Shown here: in pieces, positions 25,659-35,390 of the stretch
How positions within the stretch are numbered: position 1 is the first letter of the stretch
Layout: every line of letters begins with the position of its first letter
Source of the DNA: Bacteroidales bacterium
GTDB taxonomy: Bacteria > Bacteroidota > Bacteroidia > Bacteroidales > P3
Assembly: GCA_017613375.1 (NCBI GenBank)
Contig: JAGADZ010000060.1
Coordinates: forward strand, 1-36,376
DNA length: 36,376 bases
Reading direction: 5' to 3'
Position numbers and translations under genes: made by a program
The notes under the pieces: generated by a model
What the model was told of the DNA's origin: nothing
Database searches by the model: none
The model's input: the letters and a program-made list of their open reading frames with translations, nothing else

Positions 25659-26840
25659 ATGGATACAATCATAACAATAATCTATCTACTCGCTGTTCCG
25701 ATGTTGGTGATGCAACTGTCAAAGCGTTGGAAATGGATAGAGAAGATTAGCCCTATGACCGTACTGTATATCATAGGACTTGCCTTTGCCAACCTGTTAC
25801 CTGAGAGCAACAGAGTGTTCAACATTGATTCCAATATCAATACCCTTTTCAGCAATCTTGCCGTGCCCATAGCCATACCTCTCATGCTTATGGGCTGCAG
25901 TATGGGCAACTGGCAGATTGGCAAAGCCTTCAAGGTGTTTCTCTCGGGGCTTGTCTCCATCCTTATCGTGACAGTAATTGGTTTTTTCTTGTTCCAGCCT
26001 TCACAACACACCCCCGACAGTTACAAAGCCTTTGCACAAATCTGTGCCGTAGCAACAGGCATCTACACCGGCGGCATCCCCAATATGGGAGCAATAAAAC
26101 AAGCCGTAGGAATGCCCCACCAAACTTACCTGTACATCACGAGCTACGACTTGATTGTAACCGGGCTGTATCTTGTATTTGTTATTTTTTTCGGCAAAAC
26201 GGTGTTCCGCAAACTTTTACCTGCCAAGAATTCTCCACAACAGTTACAAGACAAAGGCGAAGACACTAATGCCAGCGATTCAAAAGTCAACCCTTTCGAC
26301 CGTGAACACTACAAAACAACCCTTCTCGCCATAGGTATCACTCTCATTATCGCGGCAATATCTTACGTTGCATCTTTGCTACTCTCCAAAGACGGTAGTC
26401 CAAATATGACCATGTTGATTCTGTTGCTCACCACATTGGCCATTGCAGCATCGTTCATTCCTCCGATGAAAAAACAGCAACACTCATTCGATTTGGGACT
26501 TTATTGCGTATATGTGTTCTGTCTTGCCATTGCCACAGCCTGCAACATCCGCGAGATGGACATTGCCGGAAGCCTGACGATACTTTATTACTTGGGATTC
26601 ATCATCCTTGGTTCCTTGGTTTTGCAAATCATTTTTGCAAAGCTCATGAAAATCGATGGCGATGCCGTAATGGTATGTAGCGTGGCATTGATAAACTCAC
26701 CCCCTTTTGTACCCCTTGCAGCGGCACTGCTCAACAACAAGAACATCGTTGTTCTTGGTATCACTATCGGACTCCTCGGTTATATGCTCGGCAATTACCT
26801 TGGAATCGGCCTGTATCATCTATTACTGGCAATAGGATAA
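25659..26840 (+). CDS. DUF819-family integral membrane protein
   Basis: This 393-residue protein has about ten hydrophobic segments with a central hydrophilic loop near 190-215. The conserved-looking GIYTGGIPNMGAIKQAVG and INSPPFVPLAAALL resemble the DUF819 (YjcL-like) family, whose function is not established. The frame can open with TTG at 25638, but the ATG at 25659 (MDTIITIIYLL) is preferred. It may be read with uvrA (34-nt gap). It converges on murF with only 4 nt between the stops and no visible terminator. Confidence 0.82.
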   Translation: MDTIITIIYLLAVPMLVMQLSKRWKWIEKISPMTVLYIIGLAFANLLPESNRVFNIDSNINTLFSNLAVPIAIPLMLMGCSMGNWQIGKAFKVFLSGLVSILIVTVIGFFLFQPSQHTPDSYKAFAQICAVATGIYTGGIPNMGAIKQAVGMPHQTYLYITSYDLIVTGLYLVFVIFFGKTVFRKLLPAKNSPQQLQDKGEDTNASDSKVNPFDREHYKTTLLAIGITLIIAAISYVASLLLSKDGSPNMTMLILLLTTLAIAASFIPPMKKQQHSFDLGLYCVYVFCLAIATACNIREMDIAGSLTILYYLGFIILGSLVLQIIFAKLMKIDGDAVMVCSVALINSPPFVPLAAALLNNKNIVVLGITIGLLGYMLGNYLGIGLYHLLLAIG

Positions 26841-26844
26841 GGAA

Positions 26845-28251
26845 TCACAGAACCTCTTCAAGAAGCCACATCTTGTTCGAATTCGAGCCTTTCAGAAGAA
26901 TCGTGGCACCTGAAATCGGATTTGCCACAAGATACTCTTTTGCCTCTGTGACCGATGGAAACCACTGCACGTTCCTCTCGACAGAGGCAAACTTGAATTC
27001 GTCCCCAACAAGAATAATCTGTTTAAAGCCGGCCTTCCGTAACAAGTCGTACAGTGATTTATGCTCTGTTTTAGAATCAGAGCCCAATTCCTTCATACCA
27101 CCCAAAACGACAACCTTATTGTCCGACTTCATTTGGATAAAATTCTCGACGGCAAGCCTCATACTCGACGGATTGGCATTGTAGCAATCCAAGATTAGAG
27201 CATTTCTGCCTGTTTCCTTATATTGGGAGCGATTGTTTGAAGGCATGTATTCCTCAATGGCAGTCTTGATGTCAAAGAGCTCAACCCCGAAATAACGTCC
27301 CACACACACAGCAGCCATGGCATTATCAAAATTATATGCTCCAATCAAATGAGACTGAACCGTATAGACATTGTCGTCATCCTCGAAATAAAACTTAAGA
27401 TACGGATTCGCCGACACAAAAGAGCCCTTGCATTCTGCACCCGTGGCAGAACCGTAGCTGACAACCGACGCCATAGGCATATTGACACCTCGGGGCTTGA
27501 AATCATCACAATAGTCAATAGGTTTCACTCCTGGAAATGCAGGCACGACACCCGGCAGTACCGACGGTGTCGAAGGAAGCTGCGACATCTTCTCAGCCCT
27601 TTCAACGAGAATCTCGTTATCAGCATTCACAAATATCACCCCTGCCATTGCTGCAAGATGTTTATATAGCTCCGTCTTCGTTTTTATCACCCCCTTGAAC
27701 GAACCAAATCCCTCAAGATGGGCCTTTCCGACATTGGTTATAAGTCCATATTCAGGATTGGCTATATTACACAGGAATTCTATCTCGAAAGGATGGTTGG
27801 CTCCCATCTCGACAATGGCTATCTCTGTGTCGGCAGGCATGGAGAGCAGAGTCAACGGAACACCAAGATGATTGTTGAAATTACCTTGTGTCGCCCATGT
27901 CCGGTAGCGTTTGGAAAGGACGGCATTTATCAATTCCTTAGTCGTTGTTTTCCCGTTAGTGCCTGTTATGCCGATAACAGGAATATCGAGCTGCTGACGA
28001 TGGTAACGTGCCAAATCCTGCAATGTAGCCAAAGAGTCCTTAACAAGCACCATTCTGTCGTCGGTCTTGCAATCCGGATCATCGATGACACATAGTGCGG
28101 CGCCCTGTTCCAATGCCTGTGAGGCGAACTTGTTGCCATCAAAATTGGCCCCTTTCAGGGCAAAGAAAATGGCACCAGGGGTAATCTGTCGCGAATCTGT
28201 AGTAACTATACGCGATTTTAGATATTCATCATATAATTGTTCTATTGACAT
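26845..28251 (-). CDS. murF: UDP-N-acetylmuramoyl-tripeptide--D-Ala-D-Ala ligase
   Basis: MurF adds D-Ala-D-Ala to the UDP-MurNAc-tripeptide in the cytoplasm, completing the pentapeptide precursor. The 468-residue protein shows TDSRQ (18-22) in the N-terminal domain, the ATP-binding GTNGKTT at 97-103, VEMGANHPFEI in the central domain, and a C-terminal ligase domain with LDCYNANPSSM. A TTG at 28257 extends the frame by two codons; the ATG at 28251 is preferred. The tRNA-Pro terminator lies about 75 nt upstream, so murF probably has its own weak promoter, not identified. Confidence 0.96.
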   Translation of the reverse strand: MSIEQLYDEYLKSRIVTTDSRQITPGAIFFALKGANFDGNKFASQALEQGAALCVIDDPDCKTDDRMVLVKDSLATLQDLARYHRQQLDIPVIGITGTNGKTTTKELINAVLSKRYRTWATQGNFNNHLGVPLTLLSMPADTEIAIVEMGANHPFEIEFLCNIANPEYGLITNVGKAHLEGFGSFKGVIKTKTELYKHLAAMAGVIFVNADNEILVERAEKMSQLPSTPSVLPGVVPAFPGVKPIDYCDDFKPRGVNMPMASVVSYGSATGAECKGSFVSANPYLKFYFEDDDNVYTVQSHLIGAYNFDNAMAAVCVGRYFGVELFDIKTAIEEYMPSNNRSQYKETGRNALILDCYNANPSSMRLAVENFIQMKSDNKVVVLGGMKELGSDSKTEHKSLYDLLRKAGFKQIILVGDEFKFASVERNVQWFPSVTEAKEYLVANPISGATILLKGSNSNKMWLLEEVL

Positions 28252-28326
28252 AACCAACTATTTTAAAGAGAGAACGCAAACAAAAAACAAATATTGTGAC
28301 AAGAGACGACGAGACAGCAATAAAAA

Positions 28327-28354
28327 AAGAAGGGCTTTTATGAAAACCCTTCTT
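28327..28354 (-). terminator. Terminator after tRNA-Pro
   Basis: On the minus strand AAGAAGGG (28354-28347) pairs perfectly with CCCTTCTT (28334-28327), with an inner TTTT/AAAA extension, followed by a T run. It begins just after the tRNA end. Confidence 0.88.
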
Positions 28355-28360
28355 GTTCTG

Positions 28361-28434
28361 TCGGGGCGAGAAGACTCGAACTTCCGACCCCTTGCACCCC
28401 ATGCAAGTGCGCTAGCCAACTGCGCCACGCCCCG
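28361..28434 (-). tRNA. tRNA-Pro (anticodon GGG)
   Basis: The minus strand folds as a 74-nt cloverleaf: acceptor CGGGGCG/CGCCCCG, D arm GCGC/GCGC, anticodon stem CTTGC/GCAAG with loop ATGGGGT, and T arm GGAAG-TTCGAGT-CTTCT. Anticodon GGG reads CCC and CCU. The C1-G72 pair with discriminator A is typical of bacterial tRNA-Pro. No CCA is encoded. Confidence 0.95.
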
Positions 28435-28443
28435 AACATATTA

Positions 28444-28463
28444 CATTTTACGCATGTAAAATG
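28444..28463. repeat. Inverted repeat in the tRNA-Pro 5' leader
   Basis: CATTTTAC and GTAAAATG, separated by GCAT, form a perfect 8-bp hairpin. It lies between the tRNA-Pro promoter and the mature 5' end, so it would form in the precursor leader removed by RNase P, or could bind a regulator. Confidence 0.6.
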
Positions 28464-28490
28464 CTTGTATACCTCTCTCAAATGCGGGTG

Positions 28491-28522
28491 CAAAAGTACT
28501 AACTTTTGACGAACCGACCAAA
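28491..28522 (-). promoter_or_regulatory. Promoter for tRNA-Pro
   Basis: On the minus strand TTTG (28522-28519), a 20-nt spacer and TACTTTTG (28498-28491) form a good consensus. The precursor leader would be about 45-50 nt. Confidence 0.75.
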
Positions 28523-28568
28523 TTTTTTCACATTTTTATTTTTCCACACACGTCTTTTCCTTCTCCAA

Positions 28569-31211
28569 CTATCTGACCAACATCACAGTACCCTTCCTTA
28601 CAATCTGCTCAAATGGGTATGTAATCTTATGACAAGAGACCAGATAAGTATATACTCCCTGCGGGCATTTTACACCATTTTTGTTCGTTCCGTTCCATGC
28701 CTCTTCAGGATCTGTAGACTCAAAGACAAGCTGCCCTTGACGGTTATATATGAAGATATGGTAACGCTGCACATCATTCATCTTGACGAGGAACGTGTTG
28801 TTGGTACTCTCATCGGGAGTGAAAGCATTAGGCAGCCACAGAGTGGTATGGTCCACATAGACCGTCACCGTTGTCGTGTCAAAGCAGAAATAAGGATTGT
28901 ATGCCCACAAACGAACCGATACAGAATCGACGTCGTCGGGGACAATATATGACACCTCGGACTCGGTTTTAATTGTACCGTCGGGAAATTCCCACTTACA
29001 GGTCGTTGCATGTTCACTCATGTCGGTGAATATAGCCTCCATCTGTCCAAGTGATACCGTTTTAGGCGACACATCGCCTATTGCAATCGGGTTAGGCTCG
29101 ACAGCGACAGTCATCGACGATGTGTTATTGCAAGTGCCATTTACAGCATACAACGTATAAACCGTCGTCTGCTGCGGATTAACGAGAACATTTCTACGGT
29201 CTGCCTGCGCTATCAAGTCTGGATCTGTGGGATTCGAGCTCCATGTAACACTTTCGGCCGTTGTAGTAACGCTGAGAGCCACATCTTCACCGCCACACAC
29301 TCCTGCAGGACCGTCAAGATAAATGTCCGGAATTGTGTCAACAGTTATGAGGACAGAATCCTTACCGGCACATTCGCCAGCGGTAGTAAGACCATATATC
29401 ACATACATCGTCGTCGAATCAGGCAAATATGAATGGCTTGTCGTCTGAACAAAAGTATTTCCTCCATCCCATGAGAATGTACCCGTACCACTGCCCGTGA
29501 TTGTCACAGACTGGCCTTTGCACAATCGTTGAGTCGATGCCGTCACATGGACCTCCGGCAATGGAACGACCATTACAAGCATCGAATCAATATCCTCCAT
29601 CAAGATGCCTGCCCACCACATATATGAGTGGACGACATAACGGGTCATCATATCAGGCTCTACTGTAATTGCATTTGTGTCAATTGCTATAGGCGTGCCG
29701 TCTCCCGATTTATACCATACACAGCTGTCTGCACCGACAATAGAGAGATTGACTTTCTCGCCTTTACAAATCAAGGTGTCACGTGTCAAGAAAGCGAAAT
29801 TCTTACGGAGACCTATAACAACAGTATCCTCTCCGTAATTATAACACGAATCCTGAACACGCAGCAAAATGGTGTCTTTTTGATAATTGGTGAGGTTAAT
29901 TCTAATATCCTGACCTTGCCAAGTAGTGTTCGGAGAATTCAGTTTCACCCACTCGAAACTTCGGTTCGGCATACCGCCTGTAACATTGGCATGGAGCATT
30001 ATACTCGTCGTCCATGAGGTTATAGTGTCGCGTGTGATAGAAGCCGTCAAAGGTTCCACATCAATAATTTGGAATTCCACAGAATCCGCTCTCTCACATC
30101 CATCGGAAGGACTTAGGACAATCTTTACGGTCTCCACGCCCTCAGCAATACCGTCTTTGTAAGGAGCAATCACAAGCTCCATACTGTCTGTATTGGCAGG
30201 GAAAACAAAGACAGGGTTAATTGCCGGGAAGTCGATACCATTGGTTGCTGTACCCTCAATAATAACGCCGATTTCAGTGATGGTATCCTTGGTCTGCGGG
30301 CGATGCAATATGATTCTTGCCTCACAACCCTCATAAAGGTCGGACACTGCCCCCGGATTTGCCGGATTTACGAACGTGAATTCCATAGCGTTAGAAGTAA
30401 GGCTATTGGCCTCAAGGAACACTCCGGAATCAAAAGCAGCATCACTGACGTCTCCTATTGCCATGACAAGATGATACTGTGTACAAGGCAGCACTCTGGC
30501 TTTTGCCGTCAGTACAGTAGTGTAGCCGTCATACTGTATTGGAGAACTGGACGAATTGGCATTATCGTGGTAATAGGTGGAATTTAAATTATTGTTCACA
30601 TTGTTGATGGCAATTGGTGTTGTTGTTCCCGGGACCAAAGCAATATTGGTGTTGTTGTACATTCCTCCTCGGGGATTGATACCTGATATGAAAAATCCGA
30701 AAACATCATTGAATTGAGAACCAACATACTCGTTATATTCCTCCGAAGCAAACACATATCTGAATTCAATCATATCAGAACGGGGTATGAAATCAAATTC
30801 AAGTACAGCACAGTCATTAACAGATGAACCATTGGCTATGTTCAGCAATTGTGCATTTGAATAACTTGCACATTTCCCGACATCATTGCTGGCACTACCG
30901 CTATTGTTAGGACCCACTGCCACAGAAACGTTGCCTGAACCCATAATGATACCGGATTGTATACCGATACCCGTAGGATTTGTTCCCGTAGTAAACTTGC
31001 CAATGGAAGTACAGTTTATCACTCCTGTCGAGCCGTTGAAACGTACATTAGACACCTCAACGCCTTCACCCATAAGTACGTGCCTCACAAGCGAGTCGGC
31101 GGTCCAGCCAGATGGCAAACTTGAGCCGACAGTAACCTGCAACTGGGCCATGGCACCAAGGGGCAGCAACGACATAACAACCGCTATGACAGCAATATAT
31201 AATCTTTTCAT
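28569..31211 (-). CDS. Secreted protein with choice-of-anchor L and T9SS type B sorting domains
   Basis: This 880-residue protein has a signal peptide (1-23, ending GAMAQ). A choice-of-anchor L domain (about 24-250) includes IQSGIIMGSGN, YVFASEEYNEYVG and DVFGFFISG. A Calx-beta-like segment follows (about 255-370, NGIDFPAINPVFVFPA). Several Ig/PKD-like domains follow, the last with WEFPDGTIKTES. The C-terminal domain (about 795-880) is of the gliding-motility/CHU_C type: LPNAFTPDES, YHIFIYNRQGQLVFES, WNGTNKNG, GVYTYLV. That domain is the type B sorting signal of the type IX secretion system, so it is probably exported and attached to or released from the surface. The frame extends 23 codons upstream, but the ATG at 31211 gives the signal peptide and fits the promoter at 31251-31281. 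Confidence 0.9.
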   Translation of the reverse strand: MKRLYIAVIAVVMSLLPLGAMAQLQVTVGSSLPSGWTADSLVRHVLMGEGVEVSNVRFNGSTGVINCTSIGKFTTGTNPTGIGIQSGIIMGSGNVSVAVGPNNSGSASNDVGKCASYSNAQLLNIANGSSVNDCAVLEFDFIPRSDMIEFRYVFASEEYNEYVGSQFNDVFGFFISGINPRGGMYNNTNIALVPGTTTPIAINNVNNNLNSTYYHDNANSSSSPIQYDGYTTVLTAKARVLPCTQYHLVMAIGDVSDAAFDSGVFLEANSLTSNAMEFTFVNPANPGAVSDLYEGCEARIILHRPQTKDTITEIGVIIEGTATNGIDFPAINPVFVFPANTDSMELVIAPYKDGIAEGVETVKIVLSPSDGCERADSVEFQIIDVEPLTASITRDTITSWTTSIMLHANVTGGMPNRSFEWVKLNSPNTTWQGQDIRINLTNYQKDTILLRVQDSCYNYGEDTVVIGLRKNFAFLTRDTLICKGEKVNLSIVGADSCVWYKSGDGTPIAIDTNAITVEPDMMTRYVVHSYMWWAGILMEDIDSMLVMVVPLPEVHVTASTQRLCKGQSVTITGSGTGTFSWDGGNTFVQTTSHSYLPDSTTMYVIYGLTTAGECAGKDSVLITVDTIPDIYLDGPAGVCGGEDVALSVTTTAESVTWSSNPTDPDLIAQADRRNVLVNPQQTTVYTLYAVNGTCNNTSSMTVAVEPNPIAIGDVSPKTVSLGQMEAIFTDMSEHATTCKWEFPDGTIKTESEVSYIVPDDVDSVSVRLWAYNPYFCFDTTTVTVYVDHTTLWLPNAFTPDESTNNTFLVKMNDVQRYHIFIYNRQGQLVFESTDPEEAWNGTNKNGVKCPQGVYTYLVSCHKITYPFEQIVRKGTVMLVR

Positions 31212-31250
31212 ATATATTAATTTTTCAAAAAGAACATACTTTCGACGTTG

Positions 31251-31281
31251 CAAAAATACGAAATCTTTTTTAACCAGCAAA
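31251..31281 (-). promoter_or_regulatory. Promoter for the T9SS cargo gene
   Basis: On the minus strand TTTG (31281-31278), a 19-nt spacer and TATTTTTG (31258-31251) match the consensus exactly, 39 nt upstream of the ATG. The element sits just after the stop of the PorE-like gene, so the cargo gene can be expressed separately from lon. Confidence 0.8.
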
Positions 31282-31294
31282 ATAAAAATGATTT

Positions 31295-32770
31295 TCAGCG
31301 AGAAAAAATAAACAACACCGCCTGTTCCCTGTTGTTTAAAATGGCGGACTCAAAACCCTGCGGTTTTTCACCTCCTGTGACTATCGAAGTCTTAGGGATG
31401 CCTGCAGCGACGAGTCTTTCGAAGACTGTTTTGTTCCTTGCCTCATTGAGCAGACCGCAGAATGAGGCGTCATTGCTTCCACTATACAGCGAAATCACCG
31501 TCAGTTTCAGTTCTGGATTGTCTGTCATAAACCGTGCCAGCATATCGACCCGGGAACATCCTGACATAGACAATTCACACCCGGCTCTGGAGTTGAACAA
31601 GTCGGTATAGATATACGCCGAATCAAGGGCCAGAGAGAACAACGTCACATCATAGTGCAATGCATAATATAACTCATTCTCATCGAAGCGGACAAGTCTC
31701 ATCGTTCTTGATGCCGAGAAATAGCCTCTCGCCTTAAAATCAATATTGCACTGCACTGAAGGCTGGACATAGAGTGCATAAACACCGTCTGCATTGCCGT
31801 GTACCAATACATCAGGCATGCCATATCTACGCAAAACCACGACAGAGTTTGGCACAGCATTTCCTTCGTTGTCAATTATTCGGCCATACAGTTTCACACA
31901 ATCCAGACGTCCAATGAAGCCGTACACGCAATCTTGTCCATCAGGCAATTCCGACACCCACCAGCCTTCATCGGACTTATCGTTCACAACAAAAAGCTTG
32001 TCATTCCCTTCCGAACAGAACGGGGCATCAAGACTGAAAGAGGGGGACATTCCGACAGGATACATCGAAACAGTGTCGCCCTGCTGTTGCAGCGACAGGA
32101 ATCGTGTAGAATAGAACTCATATCCTGCTGCAGAATCAGCACGTCCGTTAGACGAGAAGATAAGGAAATCGCCATACATCATGGGGGCGACATCGTCACC
32201 TGTGGAATTGACGCGTGATCCCATATTCTGTGGGTACTGCCAACTGCCATCCACCCACATACTATACCACAAGTCAGTCCCGCCCATACCAAGCGGACAA
32301 TCTGAGCTAAACACCATCGCCTTTCCGTCGGGAGAGAAAACGGGGTGTTCCACAGAGTAGGAGAAACCTGCCAGAGACACTTTCCGTGTCGCAATGGTAT
32401 TGTTTTTCCTATAGTAACACTCATAAAGCACATTCTTGCCTTTTCGGTCTTTCTTAGTGAAGAAAAGGACATCGGTAGAAGGATTACGCACGGCATAGTT
32501 CAACCCCTCGTCTATCGATAGCAGAGCCGTGTCAATCCCTGCATCACCCACAAATCCTCTACCACATGGTGCAGCCATAAGCATGCCACCGGTATAAAAA
32601 TGCAGCATACCGTCGAGATAGAACATATTCTCCACGTCGGCGGGGAAACGCAAAGATGCCTCCCTGCGTATCTCCACGGAATGGTTGGTGTCAACGGAAG
32701 GCTGAGCGACAGCAGTCGCGGCAGCAGCAAACAAGCCAACAGTCAATACTATAATGAATTTCAATCGCAT
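31295..32770 (-). CDS. PorE-like protein: PD40 propeller, CNA-B-like and degenerate OmpA domains
   Basis: This 491-residue exported protein has a signal peptide (1-22, ending AVAQ). PD40/WD40-type propeller blades follow at about 30-290 (HPVFSPDGKAMVFSSDCPLGMGG; SGDDVAPM-like TGDDVAPMMYGDFLIFSSNG). A carboxypeptidase-regulatory-like beta domain spans about 295-360 (VKLYGRIIDNEGNAVPNSVV). A C-terminal OmpA-like region (about 385-491) keeps NPELKLTVISLY, NEARNKTVFERLVAAGI and GGEKPQG, but lacks the usual GHTD core. This order resembles PorE, a periplasmic T9SS component that binds peptidoglycan, without the N-terminal TPR. It starts 17 nt after the lon stop and lies next to a T9SS cargo gene, so a T9SS-related role is plausible but unproven. 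Confidence 0.75.
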   Translation of the reverse strand: MRLKFIIVLTVGLFAAAATAVAQPSVDTNHSVEIRREASLRFPADVENMFYLDGMLHFYTGGMLMAAPCGRGFVGDAGIDTALLSIDEGLNYAVRNPSTDVLFFTKKDRKGKNVLYECYYRKNNTIATRKVSLAGFSYSVEHPVFSPDGKAMVFSSDCPLGMGGTDLWYSMWVDGSWQYPQNMGSRVNSTGDDVAPMMYGDFLIFSSNGRADSAAGYEFYSTRFLSLQQQGDTVSMYPVGMSPSFSLDAPFCSEGNDKLFVVNDKSDEGWWVSELPDGQDCVYGFIGRLDCVKLYGRIIDNEGNAVPNSVVVLRRYGMPDVLVHGNADGVYALYVQPSVQCNIDFKARGYFSASRTMRLVRFDENELYYALHYDVTLFSLALDSAYIYTDLFNSRAGCELSMSGCSRVDMLARFMTDNPELKLTVISLYSGSNDASFCGLLNEARNKTVFERLVAAGIPKTSIVTGGEKPQGFESAILNNREQAVLFIFSR

Positions 32771-32787
32771 GAGATTCTACATTAAAA

Positions 32788-35229
32788 TCAAATCAGCACC
32801 ATTGGCAGCACTTCAGACATTTCCTTGATATAATGGAATGTCAACCCTTTAAGATAAGCATTATCTATATCTTCGATATCACGACGGTTCTCTTCGCAGA
32901 GTACGATATCCGAAATGCCGGCACGCTTGGCGGCAAGAATTTTCTCACGGATTCCACCTACTGGAGTAACGGCACCACGCAGCGTGATTTCTCCAGTCAT
33001 GGCATAGTTAGGGCGGACCTTACGCGTCGTGAAAGCACTTACCATGGCAGTAAACATAGTGATACCCGCCGAAGGACCGTCTTTGGGAGTTGCCCCTTCG
33101 GGGACATGGATATGTATATTGTTATTCTCCAGCAAATCGGGTTCAATATTCAATGCCTCGGCATTGGCTTTTATGTATTCGAACGCCAATGTTGCCGACT
33201 CCTTCATAACGTCGCCAAGATTGCCAGTCATCGTAAGAGTTCCTTTCCCTTTCGATGTGCAAGCCTCTATGAATAGTATTGTTCCACCCACCTGAGTCCA
33301 CGCCAGACCTGTAACGACAGCAACGCGAGGCTCATTCGAGCAGCAGTCGTTCTGATGCATTGGCAGGCCAAGCACCGGACGGAGTTCTGAACTGGATATT
33401 TTTTTTTGAACAGAATTGCCATAGTTTACTTCCACAGCACGATGACGGACGAGCTTGCCAATCATCTTCTCCAGTTGACGCACGCCGGACTCCCTTGTGT
33501 AATCGCTTATGATGGCACGCAACACATCTGACGAGAACGAGAATTCGTTCTTTGCGAACCCGTTGTCCTTCAACTGACGAGGCACCAGATAACGCTTGGC
33601 TATCTCAAGTTTTTCCTCCATGATATATCCTGGGATATCGATTATCTCCATACGGTCGAGGAGTGCCGGATGGATTCCCGCCGTAGTATTTGCGGTAGCG
33701 ATAAACAGGACATTGGACAAGTCATAATCCACATCCAGGTAATTGTCATGGAAAGCATGATTCTGCTCAGGGTCAAGGACTTCGAGAAGAGCCGACATTG
33801 GGTCTCCGCTAAAATTATTTGACTGCACTTTGTCAATCTCGTCAAGTACAAACACAGGATTGCTGACCTTTGCCTTCAGCATACCACCTATTATACGACC
33901 CTGCATGGCACCAACATATGTGCGGCGATGTCCGCGGATTTCAGCTTCGTCATGCACACCGCCGAGTGCGACACGCACGTATTCGCGTCCCAATGCTGAA
34001 GCGATAGATTTTCCCAGCGATGTCTTTCCCGTACCCGGAGGACCCACAAGGCACAGCACTGGAGAGGTACGCTGATCCGTAAGATTAAGCACAGCCATCA
34101 TCTCAAGGATACGCTCCTTGACCTTTTCGAGTCCGAAGTGGTTACTGTTGAGACGACGTTCAGCCTTGTGTAAATCAGTATTAAAACTTCCGCGATGGTC
34201 CCACGGCAAGTCAAGCATCAGATTCAGGTAGTTGAGCTGCACCGAATAGTCAGGCATGGAATTAGGAGTACGAATCAATTTCTCCAATTCATGCTGGAAA
34301 TGTTCGCCCACCTCGTCAGACCATTCCTTTTTAGAAGCCTTTTCTCGCAAGAACTGGATATCGGCATCACTTGACGAGCCTCCGAGTTCTTCCTGGATGA
34401 CATGCATCTGCTGATTAAGGAAATACTCGCGTTGTTGGCGATCCATGGAAGCACGGGTCTTTTCCCTGATTTCATTCTTCAAATCTTCCACCGACGACAT
34501 CGCCTTGATTTCGTTGACAAGAGCAATGATACGTTCAGAATACGAACCCAGTTCAAGTATTGCCTGCTTTGCAGCGACATCAATCTCAATATGAGTGGCA
34601 ATGAAATTAATGAGCATCTTGGGTCCGCGAATTTCCTTGATGGTCTTTATCGTCAAATCCCTCGGATTTACGGATTTCAGATAAGTGCTATATTTCCGTG
34701 ACAAAATCTTTGCAGATTCGCGTAGTTCTTTGGTAACTGTAGGATTGGAATCAGCGTTAAGGGCTGGGAACTGTTCTCCGACAAGATAAGGCTCCACAGA
34801 CACTATACGTCCCAGCTGGAAGCAGCTGCCTCCTCGCAAAATTCCGATAACATCGCCGTTAGGCATGTCAATAACCTTGACCACATGGGCTATGCAGCCG
34901 ATATCATATAGCTTGGAGCGTGTGGGTAATTCAGAATTCTCGTCACGTTGGGCCACGACTCCAATATGATGACCTTTCTCGGCAGCCTCACGTAATAGAA
35001 GCAACGAGCTGTTTCTCGTCACAGTAACAGGAGCCATAGTTCCGGGGAACAACACGTTCCCCGTCATTGGGAGTATCGGTATAACATTGGGGCAGTCTGG
35101 GTTATTCTCAAACAAGAAATCCTCACAATCGTCAAACTCATTCATTGGAACCACTTCAATTTTGGCATTGTTGAATTCCATACCGTCAAAACTGTCCCCA
35201 AATAGTTCATCAATATATTTATTCTTCAT
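32788..35229 (-). CDS. lon: ATP-dependent Lon protease
   Basis: Lon is the cytoplasmic AAA+ serine protease that degrades misfolded and regulatory proteins. The 813-residue protein has an N-terminal substrate domain ([18 protein letters not shown], from about 50), coiled coil, the AAA+ module with Walker [10 protein letters not shown] at 396-404 and Walker [11 protein letters not shown], and the protease domain with the catalytic dyad S720 (PKDGPSAGI) and K763 (REKILAA), 43 residues apart as in E. coli Lon. No TAnnTTTG promoter is seen upstream. A 12-bp palindrome TCAAA-CC-TTTGA (35243-35254) lies 14 nt before the start and could be an operator. The PorE-like gene follows at 17 nt. Confidence 0.97.
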   Translation of the reverse strand: MKNKYIDELFGDSFDGMEFNNAKIEVVPMNEFDDCEDFLFENNPDCPNVIPILPMTGNVLFPGTMAPVTVTRNSSLLLLREAAEKGHHIGVVAQRDENSELPTRSKLYDIGCIAHVVKVIDMPNGDVIGILRGGSCFQLGRIVSVEPYLVGEQFPALNADSNPTVTKELRESAKILSRKYSTYLKSVNPRDLTIKTIKEIRGPKMLINFIATHIEIDVAAKQAILELGSYSERIIALVNEIKAMSSVEDLKNEIREKTRASMDRQQREYFLNQQMHVIQEELGGSSSDADIQFLREKASKKEWSDEVGEHFQHELEKLIRTPNSMPDYSVQLNYLNLMLDLPWDHRGSFNTDLHKAERRLNSNHFGLEKVKERILEMMAVLNLTDQRTSPVLCLVGPPGTGKTSLGKSIASALGREYVRVALGGVHDEAEIRGHRRTYVGAMQGRIIGGMLKAKVSNPVFVLDEIDKVQSNNFSGDPMSALLEVLDPEQNHAFHDNYLDVDYDLSNVLFIATANTTAGIHPALLDRMEIIDIPGYIMEEKLEIAKRYLVPRQLKDNGFAKNEFSFSSDVLRAIISDYTRESGVRQLEKMIGKLVRHRAVEVNYGNSVQKKISSSELRPVLGLPMHQNDCCSNEPRVAVVTGLAWTQVGGTILFIEACTSKGKGTLTMTGNLGDVMKESATLAFEYIKANAEALNIEPDLLENNNIHIHVPEGATPKDGPSAGITMFTAMVSAFTTRKVRPNYAMTGEITLRGAVTPVGGIREKILAAKRAGISDIVLCEENRRDIEDIDNAYLKGLTFHYIKEMSEVLPMVLI

Positions 35230-35242
35230 ATTCTACTATAAG

Positions 35243-35254
35243 TCAAACCTTTGA
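35243..35254. promoter_or_regulatory. Short palindrome upstream of lon
   Basis: TCAAA-CC-TTTGA is a 5-bp inverted repeat just upstream of the lon start. It is the only symmetrical element near the gene; an operator role is a guess. Confidence 0.25.
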
Positions 35255-35334
35255 TACACTACAATCATCTCACATCGTGAAACAATACATTTTTACGACG
35301 ATAGTATGAAAAAAGTTTCGTTCCAAAATAAAAA

Positions 35335-35361
35335 AAAAGCTCTTACGAGAAGAGCTTTTTT
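35335..35361. terminator. Terminator after rpmE
   Basis: AAAAGCTCTT (35335-35344) and AAGAGCTTTT around a 5-nt loop, with A and T flanks, form a strong hairpin about 30 nt beyond the rpmE stop on the minus strand. It isolates rpmE from lon. Confidence 0.9.
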
Positions 35362-35390
35362 CCTAACATTTAACCTAAAACAAACTACTA

